Source: Kordiimonadales bacterium IMCC3096 (lineage in GTDB: Bacteria > Pseudomonadota > Alphaproteobacteria > Minwuiales > Minwuiaceae). From it: a stretch of DNA of 64,000 bases. Below are positions 8,894 through 16,931 of the stretch, piece after piece. Position 1 is the first letter of the stretch. Each line of letters begins with the position of its first letter. The stretch is from the NCBI GenBank assembly GCA_016865035.1, contig CP018227.1, positions 2,633,501-2,697,500 on the forward strand, read 5' to 3'. Both the position numbers and the translations under genes were made by a program. The notes beneath the pieces are model-generated. The model saw only the letters and a program-made list of their open reading frames with translations. It had not been told where the DNA came from and did not search any database.

Positions 8894-9484
8894 TCAGGGC
8901 TGAAGCGCATCCTCGACCACGCGACACAGCCGTGCCGTCGCGACTTCCGGCGGACCGGAGTTGTCCAGGTGCAGCACGTCATCGCCGCTGACCTTCAGGT
9001 CTCGGGCGCGCTGCAGGCGGGCCCTGATCTCCTCGGCAGTTTCCCGTCCACGGGCGGCAAGACGGCGCGCGAGTTCGGCCTCGGCGACGGTCACGGCAAC
9101 CACGATCACGCGGGCGAACGCGGCACGGATCGCAGGCAGCGCCTGACGGGAACCATTGGCGATGGCCAGCCCGCCGCTGGCCAGATGGTCGGCAACATCA
9201 GCAGGGAGACCGTATTTCAGGCCGTTGGCGTCCCAGGTCACGGAGAAGGCTCCGGCCTGCTGCGCGGCCTCGAAGTCGGCCACGGTCATGCTCGCGTGCG
9301 CCTCGGCATTCGGGTCGGCCTTTCGAGTCACGGTGCGCTGCACGAAGCGGACACGGGCATCGTCGGCGAAGTGGAGCCGGAGTCCGTCGATCAGGGTGTC
9401 CTTGCCCGCGCCACTCGGCCCGACGATGACCAGCAGCGCGCCGCCTGTATCGCCGTCCCTGTCGCCGCCACCCTGTTCAGACAA
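8894..9484 (-). CDS. phnN: Ribose 1,5-bisphosphate phosphokinase PhnN
   Basis: Phosphorylates ribose 1,5-bisphosphate to PRPP, the salvage step at the end of the C-P lyase pathway. The guanylate-kinase-like P-loop GPSGAGKD is at residues 22-29, and RFVQRTVTRK carries the substrate-binding arginines. I propose TTG at 9484 as the start (196 aa, family about 185-200): it has AGGGGGA about six bases upstream and overlaps the phnM stop by 8 bp. An ATG at 9538 would add 18 residues that read through phnM. Last gene of the phnG operon. Confidence 0.9.
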   Translation of the reverse strand: MSEQGGGDRDGDTGGALLVIVGPSGAGKDTLIDGLRLHFADDARVRFVQRTVTRKADPNAEAHASMTVADFEAAQQAGAFSVTWDANGLKYGLPADVADHLASGGLAIANGSRQALPAIRAAFARVIVVAVTVAEAELARRLAARGRETAEEIRARLQRARDLKVSGDDVLHLDNSGPPEVATARLCRVVEDALQP

Positions 9485-10619
9485 CCCGTTCCCCCTGACG
9501 CCAGACCGTGCGCACCACAGGTACGCCATCCTGGACACGGACGCGCGCCAGATCGGCGCGCTTGCCTACCGCGATCACGCCCCGGTCGTCCAGTCCCACC
9601 GAACGTGCGGGCTGGTGTGTCGCCATGCCTACGGCCTGGGGCAGGGAGATGCCGTCTACGGTCTCCGCAAGCTGGAATGTCGCCTGGATCAGGCTGAAGG
9701 GGATGTAGTCCGACGACAGGATGTCGAGCAGTCCCAGTTCCGCGAGGTGCTGCGCCGCGATATTGCCGGAATGGGAACCGCCGCGGACAACGTTGGGTGC
9801 GCCCATCAGGACGGCCATGCCGCGCTCATGGGACGATCTGGCGGCGGCCTCGGTCGTCGGGAATTCGGCGACGCGCACGCCATTGTCCTCCGCCTCGTCG
9901 ACGTGTTCGCGGGTGGCGTCATCATGGCTGGCCAGCACGATGCCACGCTGCCGCGCGATTTCGGCGATGGCGCCGCGATTGTGGTCGGAGTTCTGCCGCG
10001 ACTGGTCCACACGCATGTCGCAGAACGCCGCGAACTCGGCATCGGTCATCTTCAGCTTGCCCTGGTAATAGATCTTGTAGGCATCCAGATTGGCGAACTG
10101 CCGCTGTCCCGGCGCGTGATCCATCAGGGAGGCGAGACGCACCCCCTGCTTGCCGCCCAGCCTTTCGAAGGCGGCCAGGCAATCGGGTGATGAGACCTCG
10201 CACCGCAGATGCAGGAAATGGTCGGCGCGCAGTCGCCCGGTCGCCATGCCGCTCTGTATGGCCTCGGCCAGCACCACCATGTCGTCGGTGACCAGATCAT
10301 GATCTCCGTCCGTATTGCCGACCCGCAGCGCGTCGAAGACCGTGGTGATGGCAGAGCTTGCGATCTGCGCATCATGCGCCTGCACGGCGGCAAAGGGGTT
10401 CCAGCGGACCTTGGGCCGGGGGGCGTAATGACCCTCCAGATGGTCGGTATGCAGTTCCACCAGACCGGGCAGCAGGTAGTCCCCACCCATGTCGTCTCCT
10501 GCAGCTTCCGACGCGCCGCCCACATCGGCAATCAGACCGTCACGCAGCAGCACGGAGCCGGTCACGACCTCGTCCTCCAGCACCAGGCGGGCATTCTTCA
10601 ACAGTGTCTCTTGGCTCAT
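9477..10619 (-). CDS. phnM: Alpha-D-ribose 1-methylphosphonate 5-triphosphate diphosphatase PhnM
   Basis: Amidohydrolase-fold enzyme, 380 aa, removing pyrophosphate from the ribose-phosphonate triphosphate made by PhnGHI(L), which gives the substrate of PhnJ. The metal site begins with LHTDHLEGH near residue 57, and further ligands are likely in SSPD-, DHAPGQR- and SHDDAT-containing strands. IMASHDDAT-like HDD and SSDYIPFSL near the C terminus are PhnM-specific. It starts one base after the DUF1045 stop and overlaps phnN, so the three are tightly coupled. Confidence 0.95.
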   Translation of the reverse strand: MSQETLLKNARLVLEDEVVTGSVLLRDGLIADVGGASEAAGDDMGGDYLLPGLVELHTDHLEGHYAPRPKVRWNPFAAVQAHDAQIASSAITTVFDALRVGNTDGDHDLVTDDMVVLAEAIQSGMATGRLRADHFLHLRCEVSSPDCLAAFERLGGKQGVRLASLMDHAPGQRQFANLDAYKIYYQGKLKMTDAEFAAFCDMRVDQSRQNSDHNRGAIAEIARQRGIVLASHDDATREHVDEAEDNGVRVAEFPTTEAAARSSHERGMAVLMGAPNVVRGGSHSGNIAAQHLAELGLLDILSSDYIPFSLIQATFQLAETVDGISLPQAVGMATHQPARSVGLDDRGVIAVGKRADLARVRVQDGVPVVRTVWRQGERVV

Positions 10620-10620
10620 T

Positions 10621-11328
10621 TCAGGCGGTCATCCGTTCATTCAGCTGCTGCAGCGGGGCATGTTCGTGGACGCGGAACGGCGCACCCGGCTCCGCCTCCC
10701 GCATCAGGGCCAGGCTGCCGAGGGTCATCGGCAGATCGATCACGGGTGCAAACCATTCCTGCAACGCATGCTCCACGGTCGCACGGTCGGAGTCGGGCAC
10801 GGGTCCGGTCAGGGTCATGTGGAAACGGAAGGTATCCAGCACGTGCGGATAGCCCCAGCGATGCAGGTTGCGCAATTGCGCGATGGTCAGGGAACCGGGC
10901 TGGCGGCGGGCCAGTTCAGCTTCGCTCAATGGCGCGCGAAACCGCTCGAATGCCAACACTGCCTTGCAGGCCAGGGCGTCGATCTCCAGCGAGGGCCGGG
11001 CCGGAACCAGGGCGAAGAATCGACCGATGCGGGCGATCTTCATGTGCGGCACGATGAAGGCGGTTTCATCAAGGCAGAAGTCCAGAAAGGCCTGCACCAG
11101 TTCTGATTCGCCGCGGCCCCGCGCCAGCCTGAAAGGTGCCTTCATGGTCGCATGAAAGCCGTATCGCCGGGCGGCTGCGGTGTGGAAGGCGACGTCGGCC
11201 GAACTCAGGTTGCCGACCGCAGGATTGCGACTGACGGTACCGGTGAAGACATCCCGGCCAAGCCACTGGGTCGCGATCCGGCCCATTGGATCCTCCGGCG
11301 GTGGCACGAAGTAGATGGCATGTCGCAT
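10621..11328 (-). CDS. DUF1045 phosphonate-operon protein, 2H-phosphoesterase-like
   Basis: 235 aa member of the family regularly seen in alphaproteobacterial phn operons. Two HxT motifs, HATM at 59-62 and HMTL at 170-173, are spaced as in the 2H phosphoesterase superfamily, whose members open or form cyclic phosphate and 2'-5' linkages. The gene lies between phnL and phnM, 72 bp after phnL and 1 bp before phnM. The ring-opening enzyme PhnP, a metallo-beta-lactamase-fold protein, is missing from this locus. I infer that this protein may hydrolyse 5-phosphoribosyl 1,2-cyclic phosphate instead. The family assignment is firm; the function is inference. Confidence 0.8.
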   Translation of the reverse strand: MRHAIYFVPPPEDPMGRIATQWLGRDVFTGTVSRNPAVGNLSSADVAFHTAAARRYGFHATMKAPFRLARGRGESELVQAFLDFCLDETAFIVPHMKIARIGRFFALVPARPSLEIDALACKAVLAFERFRAPLSEAELARRQPGSLTIAQLRNLHRWGYPHVLDTFRFHMTLTGPVPDSDRATVEHALQEWFAPVIDLPMTLGSLALMREAEPGAPFRVHEHAPLQQLNERMTA

Positions 11329-11400
11329 CGTTGGACCCCTTTCTACGTCAGCCCGATTCGCGCATCGAATACCTGATCGTCATGACAGCTTCGCGACCGG

Positions 11401-12108
11401 TCATGCGGCCACCGCAGCGGTTGCGAACCGGCTGACATCAACGATTCGGTCGGCCACGGCTTCACGGACATCCGCGTCGTGGAAGATACCCAGAAGTGCG
11501 GTCCCGTTCGCCTTCTTCTCCGCGATCATGTCAATCACCACCTGGCGATTGCGGGCGTCGAGCGATGCCGTCGGCTCGTCCAGCAGCAGGACAGGCAGAT
11601 CGGGCAGGAAACCGCGCGCGATGTTCACGCGCTGCTGCTCCCCGCCGGAGAAGGTCGCGGGTGGCAGGGACCAGAGCCGTTCGGGCAGATTGAGGCGCGC
11701 GAACAGTGCCGCCGCGCGCTCCCGCGCCGCCTCGGCGGTGACACCGGCACGCACCAGCGGTTCCGCTGCCACGTCGATGGCCGCAACCCGCGGGATGGCG
11801 CGCAGGAACTGGCTGACATAGCCCAGCGTCTGTCGCCGGACCTGCATCACCAGCCGCGCGTCCGCGCTGGCCATGTCGACCTGGTCACCGGCATGGGTGA
11901 TCAGGATCTGCCCGGCACCGACGCCATAGTTGCCATAGACCATCTTCAGGATCGAACTCTTGCCCGCCCCGGACTGTCCGCCCAGGACAACACATTCGCC
12001 GCCATCGACATGGAAGCTGACCCCGGCAACGACCGGCAGGGTCACGCCATCGCGCAGATGCAGGGTGAAGGACTTGTCGACACCGGTCAGAAGAAGGCGC
12101 TGTGTCAT
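11401..12108 (-). CDS. phnL: PhnL, ABC-type ATPase of the C-P lyase system
   Basis: 235 aa ABC ATPase: Walker A GQSGAGKSS, signature FSGGEQQRVNIARG and Walker B LLLDEPTASLD are intact. PhnL is needed with PhnGHI for attaching phosphonate to C1 of the ATP ribose, displacing adenine. It works on the core complex and is not a transporter ATPase. It has no permease of its own here; the separate phnCDE set supplies transport. It starts 3 bp after phnK. The order phnK-phnL matches known C-P lyase operons. Confidence 0.94.
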   Translation of the reverse strand: MTQRLLLTGVDKSFTLHLRDGVTLPVVAGVSFHVDGGECVVLGGQSGAGKSSILKMVYGNYGVGAGQILITHAGDQVDMASADARLVMQVRRQTLGYVSQFLRAIPRVAAIDVAAEPLVRAGVTAEAARERAAALFARLNLPERLWSLPPATFSGGEQQRVNIARGFLPDLPVLLLDEPTASLDARNRQVVIDMIAEKKANGTALLGIFHDADVREAVADRIVDVSRFATAAVAA

Positions 12109-12111
12109 GGC

Positions 12112-12900
12112 TCAGACCTGCAGGATGGAGGAAACGAGAAGCTGCGTGTAGGGCGCCTGGGGATCGTCCAGCACCCGGTCGGTCAGGCCGGTCTCGATCA
12201 CCTGTCCGTCCTTCATGACCATCATCCGCTGGGACAGCAGCCGCGCCACGGCGAGGTCGTGGGTGACGACGATGGCAGACAGGCCCAGGTCATCGACCAG
12301 ACCCCGCAACAGGTCCAGCAGCCGCGCCTGAACCGAGACATCCAGCCCTCCGGTCGGCTCATCCATGAAGACCAGCCGTGGTCCGGTGACGAGATTGCGT
12401 GCGATCTGCAGCCGCTGCCGCATGCCGCCCGAGAAGGTCCCGGGGCGGTCGTCGATACGGTCATGGCTGATCTCCACCCGTCCCAGCCAGTCGTCGGCGG
12501 TTTCGCGGATGCGGCCATAGTGGCGCTGCCCCACCGCCATCAGCCGCTCCCCCACATTCGCCCCGGCGGAGACGTTCATGCGCAGCCCGTCGGCGGGATT
12601 CTGGTGCACGAAACCCCAGTCGGTGCGCATCAGGAACCGCCGCTCCGCCTCTGACAGGGCATTGAGGTCCTGCAGCCGACCGTCCCGCATGCGGTAGCTG
12701 ATTGTGCCTGCGGTGCAGTGCTGCCGGCCGGAAACGCAGTTCAGCAGGGTGGTCTTGCCGGAACCGGATTCGCCGACGACCGCCAGCACTTCCCCCGGAT
12801 AGAGATCGAAGCTGACATCGCGGCAGCCGATACGGTCACCGTACATGTGTGTCAGGTTGCTGACACGCATCAGCGGCGGATCATTGTCCTGCATGCTCAT
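12112..12900 (-). CDS. phnK: PhnK, ABC-type subunit of the C-P lyase complex
   Basis: 262 aa ABC ATPase with Walker A GESGSGKTT, signature FSGGMRQRLQIARN and Walker B FMDEPTGGLD. In the known enzyme PhnK docks onto PhnJ of the PhnGHIJ core. The N-terminal region GCRDVSFDLYPGEVLAVVGE and the dipeptide-transporter-like signature are typical. I start at 12900 because its ATG overlaps the phnJ stop (ATGA); the longer in-frame start at 12945 falls inside phnJ. Confidence 0.95.
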   Translation of the reverse strand: MSMQDNDPPLMRVSNLTHMYGDRIGCRDVSFDLYPGEVLAVVGESGSGKTTLLNCVSGRQHCTAGTISYRMRDGRLQDLNALSEAERRFLMRTDWGFVHQNPADGLRMNVSAGANVGERLMAVGQRHYGRIRETADDWLGRVEISHDRIDDRPGTFSGGMRQRLQIARNLVTGPRLVFMDEPTGGLDVSVQARLLDLLRGLVDDLGLSAIVVTHDLAVARLLSQRMMVMKDGQVIETGLTDRVLDDPQAPYTQLLVSSILQV

Positions 12901-13781
12901 GCCGCCTGCTCCCCCGCATGGCCCTCTGCCTGACGCCTGTTGCAATGGTCGGTGTCGGAGCAGACGAACATCCGCCCGCCCCGGTCATCGGTGATGACCT
13001 CGTCCAGGAACACGTCTTCAGCGCCACACAGCGCGCAGGGCCGATCGAATGCCTGCACCTCGAACGGGTGATCCTCGAAATCCAGACTGACGACCTCCGT
13101 CCATGGCGGAATGGCATAGATGCGCATCTCCCGCCCTGCCCCGAACAGCTGCAGCGCCGGATTGCGGTGCATCTTCGGATTGTCGAACTTCGGTGTGGGG
13201 GAGGGGTCGGTGACATAGCGCCCCTCCACCTTCACCGGGTAGGCATAGGTGGTGGCGATGTGGCCGTGGCGGGCAATGTCCTCATACAGCTTCACATGCA
13301 TGACGCCGTATTCCTCCAGCGCGTGCATGGTCCGGGTCTCGGTCTCGCGCGGTTCCAGGAACCGGAGCGGCTCCGGAATCGGCACCTGAAACACGAGAAT
13401 CTGCCCTGCGGTCAGCGGTGTCTCCGGGATGCGGTGGCGGGTCTGGATGATGCTGGCCTCTGCCGTGGCCGTGGTGGTCTCGACACCGGTCGTGCGCTCG
13501 AAGAACTTGCGGATCGAAATGGCGTTGGTGGTGTCGTCGGCGCCCTGGTCGATGACCTTCAGCCGGTCGTCGGGTCCGATGATCGCGGCGGTGACCTGCA
13601 CGCCGCCGGTGCCCCAGCCATAGGGCATCGGCATTTCCCGGCTGGCGAAAGGCACCTGGTAGCCCGGCACGGCTATCCCCTTCAGGAGCGCGCGGCGGAT
13701 CATGCGCTTCGTCTGCTCGTCCAGATAGGCGAAATTGTAGGTCGCGATGACCTGTTCGTTTCCGGCGTCGAGGGCACTCAT
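12897..13781 (-). CDS. phnJ: Carbon-phosphorus lyase core subunit PhnJ
   Basis: 294 aa radical-SAM enzyme cleaving the C-P bond of ribose 1-phosphonate 5-phosphate to give alkane and 5-phosphoribosyl 1,2-cyclic phosphate. C249, C252 and C274 match the Fe-S ligands of the E. coli protein (241, 244, 266) and C280 the thiyl-radical cysteine (272), all with a constant offset of 8. G40 matches the glycyl-radical position G32. EPRETETRTMHALEEYGVM and KVIDQGADDTTNA are nearly invariant. The start overlaps the phnI stop (ATGA). All catalytic residues are intact, so the locus should be functional. Confidence 0.97.
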   Translation of the reverse strand: MSALDAGNEQVIATYNFAYLDEQTKRMIRRALLKGIAVPGYQVPFASREMPMPYGWGTGGVQVTAAIIGPDDRLKVIDQGADDTTNAISIRKFFERTTGVETTTATAEASIIQTRHRIPETPLTAGQILVFQVPIPEPLRFLEPRETETRTMHALEEYGVMHVKLYEDIARHGHIATTYAYPVKVEGRYVTDPSPTPKFDNPKMHRNPALQLFGAGREMRIYAIPPWTEVVSLDFEDHPFEVQAFDRPCALCGAEDVFLDEVITDDRGGRMFVCSDTDHCNRRQAEGHAGEQAA

Positions 13782-14875
13782 TCCGCCGCCTCCTGATGTG
13801 TTTCAGTGCGCGCTTCCACCTCTGCCCGCATCCGCCGGACCAGGTTCAGTTCCGACTGGAAATCGACGTAGTGGGGCAGTTTCAGATGCTCCACGAAACC
13901 GGTCGCCTGGACGTTGTCTGAATGGGCGATGACGAACTCCTCGTCCTGCGCCGGGGCGGTCAGATCCTCCCCCAGTTCCGTGGCGCGCAGGGCCCGGTCG
14001 ACCAGGGCCATGGCCATGGACTTGCGCTCCGCCTGACCGAAGACCAGACCATAGCCGCGGGTGAACTGGGGCGGGGCCTTGGCCGAGCCCTGGAACTGGT
14101 TGACCATCTGGCACTCGGTGACCTGGATGCGGCCCAGCGGTGCGGCGAAATCCAGTTCCGGCACCGCGATCTCCAGCTCCACCTCCCCGATGCGGATTTC
14201 TCCGGCGAAGGGGTGGCTGCGGGCATAGCCGCGCTGGGTGGAGTAGCCCATCGACAGCAGGAAGCCCTCGTCGCCGCGCGCCAGCGCCTGCAGCCGGGCG
14301 TCCCGGTCCATCGGATAGCTCATCGGGTTGCGGGCAATGTCGTCGGGCACCGGCTTGTCCGCGGCGTCGGGTGCGGGTTCCAGCAGCCCCTCCTGCCCCA
14401 GGAAGTCGGAGACGCGCATCATCGGGGCACCGTCCGGGTCGCGCACCTCAGGTGTCTCAGGAGCGGCGCCACCCGCCAGCGCCGGGTCGAGCAGGCGGTG
14501 GGTATAGTCGAACGTGGGTCCCAGAAGCTGTCCCCCCGGCAGATCCTTGAAGCAGGCCGAGATGCGCCGTTCCACCTGCATCCGGCCGGTATCCACGGGC
14601 TGGGTATAGCCAAAGCGGGGCAGGGTGGTGCGATAGGCGCGGGCCAGGAAGATCGCCTCGATCAGGTCGCCCCGCGCCTGCTTGATGGCCAGCGCGGCCA
14701 GTTCACGGTCATACAGCGCGCCCTCGCTCATCACCCGGTCCACGGCCAGCGAAAGCTGCTCCATGATCTGGTCCAGACCCAGGTCGGCCACGTCCCGATT
14801 GCCGCGACGGCGGTCGGCCAGCAGCTTGTGGGCATTGTCGATGGCGGTCTCGCCACCCTTCACGGCAACATACAT
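13778..14875 (-). CDS. phnI: C-P lyase core subunit PhnI
   Basis: 365 aa, the expected length. PhnI alone acts as a purine nucleosidase and in the PhnGHI(L) assembly transfers phosphonate to ribose C1. The N terminus MYVAVKGGETAIDNAHKLLA, and the downstream VDRVMSEGALYDRELAALA and ARAYRTTLPRFGYT segments, are characteristic. The C-terminal part carries QVTECQMVNQFQGSAK. It starts 3 bp after phnH and overlaps phnJ by 4 bp, a spacing typical of subunits made together. Confidence 0.95.
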   Translation of the reverse strand: MYVAVKGGETAIDNAHKLLADRRRGNRDVADLGLDQIMEQLSLAVDRVMSEGALYDRELAALAIKQARGDLIEAIFLARAYRTTLPRFGYTQPVDTGRMQVERRISACFKDLPGGQLLGPTFDYTHRLLDPALAGGAAPETPEVRDPDGAPMMRVSDFLGQEGLLEPAPDAADKPVPDDIARNPMSYPMDRDARLQALARGDEGFLLSMGYSTQRGYARSHPFAGEIRIGEVELEIAVPELDFAAPLGRIQVTECQMVNQFQGSAKAPPQFTRGYGLVFGQAERKSMAMALVDRALRATELGEDLTAPAQDEEFVIAHSDNVQATGFVEHLKLPHYVDFQSELNLVRRMRAEVEARTETHQEAAE

Positions 14876-14878
14876 GGC

Positions 14879-15487
14879 TCAGTCCTCTCCCTTCCCGATC
14901 CGCGTCGAGCGCGGCAGGCAGGCGACCGCTTCGGGCCCGGCGAGGATCAGGTCCACGCCGCGGGGGAAGAGGGCGCGATTCCCGCTCCACTGGTCGATGA
15001 AGGCCTCCGGCATGGGGGCGAAGGTGAACCGGCGCAGGTGTTCGATTCCGGGTCCCGTGAGCGACAGTGGCGTGCCCCTGTCGAAGCCGTCCACCGCCAG
15101 TACCAAAGTGGTGGAGCGATCCGGGTAGGCATCCGTGCCCTTGGCAAAGCGATCCAGCGCAGGCATGGAAGACGGGTCGCTGACGAAGGCGAACATGGCC
15201 GCTGCACTGTCTGCCGTGACCGGCGCGCCGGTATGAAACGCCAGCCACTTCACGACCAGCGGATTGCCCGCCAGTTCAGGATCCAGCCATATCGGCGTGT
15301 CGGCATCACAGAGCGTGGTCGCGATGGAGGCCATGGTCCGACGCAGACCTTTCGGCGGCGTCGGGCAATCCGTAATGGCCTGGATCGTCCCGGGTTCCGC
15401 CATGGCCTGCATGATGGCGCGGAAGGCTGACTGGCCGGCAATCACCGGATCGGCGAGGCCGCCCGAGAGGAAATCCGTTTCGGCCAT
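14879..15487 (-). CDS. phnH: C-P lyase core subunit PhnH
   Basis: 202 aa core subunit, a dimeric PLP-transferase-like fold without cofactor that shapes the PhnGHIJ complex. FRAIMQAMAEPGTIQ near residue 22 is the family landmark, and FPRGVDLILAGPEAVACLPR lies at the C terminus. Its start codon shares a base with the phnG stop. No catalytic residue is expected. Confidence 0.94.
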   Translation of the reverse strand: MAETDFLSGGLADPVIAGQSAFRAIMQAMAEPGTIQAITDCPTPPKGLRRTMASIATTLCDADTPIWLDPELAGNPLVVKWLAFHTGAPVTADSAAAMFAFVSDPSSMPALDRFAKGTDAYPDRSTTLVLAVDGFDRGTPLSLTGPGIEHLRRFTFAPMPEAFIDQWSGNRALFPRGVDLILAGPEAVACLPRSTRIGKGED

Positions 15488-15945
15488 CAGTCCTCTCCCC
15501 GCACCAGCGTGAAGAAATCAACCTTCGTTGCAGCGGTCTCCGCCTGCCGCTGCCGGTCCCGCGCGGCAAGTGCTTCGCGCAGCGGCTCCACAAGCCGGCT
15601 GTCGATGGTCGCCGCCATCGCCGCGTCATCGGCCAACGCGTCGATGACGGCGCAGAGTCGGGCTGCCCCCTGGTCACGGCCGAGGCGATAGGCATGACCG
15701 ACCGCGCCGTCCTGCAACCGGACGCTGGCGCGGGTGACGGTCACATCACCGAAGTTGAAGGGGGCACCATCGCCGCTGATCCGGCCGCGCACGGTGGCCA
15801 GTCCGGTCTCCGGTCCGCGCACCATCTCGAAGGCCGGATCGATCCCGAGACCGCCCCAGAGTTCGCGCAACTGCTTGCCCTCCGCACGGGCCAGCACGGC
15901 CATGCGGTCGCGCCTGGGCTGAAGGTCTGGTTCGGTGGTGCTCAC
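15487..15945 (-). CDS. phnG: C-P lyase core subunit PhnG
   Basis: 152 aa from a GTG start at 15945, preceded by GGAGCA seven bases upstream; PhnG proteins are about 150 aa. An in-frame ATG at 16053 would extend the protein through the operator and promoter described below, so it is rejected. Features include RRDRMAVLARAEGKQL near the start and the conserved RGRISGDGAPFNFGDVTVTR in the middle. First gene of the C-P lyase operon; binds PhnI in the core complex. Confidence 0.93.
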   Translation of the reverse strand: MSTTEPDLQPRRDRMAVLARAEGKQLRELWGGLGIDPAFEMVRGPETGLATVRGRISGDGAPFNFGDVTVTRASVRLQDGAVGHAYRLGRDQGAARLCAVIDALADDAAMAATIDSRLVEPLREALAARDRQRQAETAATKVDFFTLVRGED

Positions 15946-15971
15946 GGGTCTGCTCCGATGCCGGTCGTCAT

Positions 15972-15995
15972 AGTTGTCTATTTGTATAGACAACT
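15972..15995. promoter_or_regulatory. PhnF-type operator
   Basis: AGTTGTCTAT and ATAGACAACT form a perfect 10-bp inverted repeat around the 4-bp spacer TTGT. It lies 26 bp before the phnG GTG and downstream of the predicted phnG -10, in roadblock position. It also sits upstream of the phnF promoter. The half-site resembles known GntR/HutC-family operators with a GTCTA core, and the divergent phnF gene encodes such a regulator. Confidence 0.8.
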
Positions 15996-16022
15996 GTTGT
16001 TTCCCTGTCATCCGGTTATAGT
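15994..16022 (+). promoter_or_regulatory. PhoB box and -10 for phnF (plus strand)
   Basis: CTGTTGT-ttcc-CTGTCAT (15994-16011) fits the PhoB consensus of two 7-bp CTGTCAT-like units 11 bp apart at 12 of 14 positions. TATAGT (16017-16022) is a likely -10. The box abuts the PhnF operator, so repressor and activator could compete. Confidence 0.6.
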
Positions 16023-16046
16023 GTCGGCGTGACAGCCATGTGACAG
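16015..16046 (-). promoter_or_regulatory. PhoB box and -10 for phnG operon (minus strand)
   Basis: On the minus strand CTGTCAC-atgg-CTGTCAC (16046-16029) is two identical consensus-like units at 11-bp pitch. TATAAC (16020-16015) follows 8 bp later as -10. Transcription would start near 16008, putting the PhnF operator at about +13 to +36. The -10 overlaps the plus-strand -10 on the same TATA core. Confidence 0.65.
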
Positions 16047-16058
16047 GGACCACGACAG

Positions 16059-16820
16059 GTGACGGAACTGACAGACAAGATGACGGATACGGCTGACGTG
16101 GGCCGCCGCAGCGGTGTGGCGCTCTGGCGCCAGATCGCGGACCGGATTCGCCAGGATCTGGCGCTGTGGTCGGCGGAGCGGGACGGCCGTCTGCCTTCCG
16201 AGGCCGAGCTTGCCACCCGTTTCAGCGTCAACCGCCATACCGTGCGGGCTGCCCTCTCCGCACTCGGTCGCGAAGGGGTGATCCGCAGCGAGCGGGGGCG
16301 CGGAACCTTCGTGGTGCGGCGTCCGCGCATCACCTATCCGATCGGCCGCCGTACGCGATTCTCCACGGCGCTGGAGGCGCAGAACAGTTCGGGCCGGCTG
16401 CTGCTGCTGCGCCACGCGCGGGTCGCGGCCGACGCGGTGGTAGCGGAGGCGCTGCGGCTCGCCGTCGGGGCCGACGTCGTGATGCTGGAGACCCGTGGCA
16501 TGGCGGAGGAGACGCCGATCAGCTTCGCCACACACTGGTTCGATGCCGCCCGCTTCGCAGACCTGCCTGTACATCTGGACCGCACCGGCTCCATAACCCG
16601 GGCCCTCGCGGCCTGCGGCGTTGCCGATTATGTACGCCGCTCCACGGTGCTGGAGGCACGACGCGCCCTGCCGGTGGAGGCGACCGAGCTCGACCTGACG
16701 GATGACGGTCTCGTCATGGTTGCGCGCGCCCTGAATGTGGATCTGCACGGCGCCCCGATCCAGCTTTCGGAAACCCGCTTCGCCGCCGACCGCGTCGAGA
16801 TCGTGATAGATCAGGCCTGA
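16059..16820 (+). CDS. phnF: GntR/HutC-family transcriptional regulator PhnF
   Basis: 253 aa from a GTG start. The winged helix-turn-helix (about residues 20-90) contains LWRQIADRIRQDL, LPSEAELATRFSVNRHTVRA and SERGRGTFVV. The C-terminal two-thirds is a UTRA ligand domain (TRGMAEETPISFATHWFDA; PIQLSETRFAADRVEIVID). PhnF homologues regulate phosphonate genes, and the divergent position next to phnG with a palindrome between them supports that. In-frame ATGs at 16080 and later are alternative starts. The effector is unknown. Confidence 0.9.
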   Translation: MTELTDKMTDTADVGRRSGVALWRQIADRIRQDLALWSAERDGRLPSEAELATRFSVNRHTVRAALSALGREGVIRSERGRGTFVVRRPRITYPIGRRTRFSTALEAQNSSGRLLLLRHARVAADAVVAEALRLAVGADVVMLETRGMAEETPISFATHWFDAARFADLPVHLDRTGSITRALAACGVADYVRRSTVLEARRALPVEATELDLTDDGLVMVARALNVDLHGAPIQLSETRFAADRVEIVIDQA

Positions 16821-16931
16821 GAGAGGCCGGTCTGTCACGAAAGTTTCGCGATGACCTGCAACTGCTGCAGGCCGGAATTGTCCTCCACCAAGCACCCCAT
16901 CGCCGGTGCGGCGATGCAATGGATGAACGCC

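Noticed and set aside
15946-16053. Longer PhnG with an ATG start at 16053
   Set aside because: It would read through the PhnF palindrome and PhoB boxes; the GTG at 15945 has a ribosome site and gives the family length.
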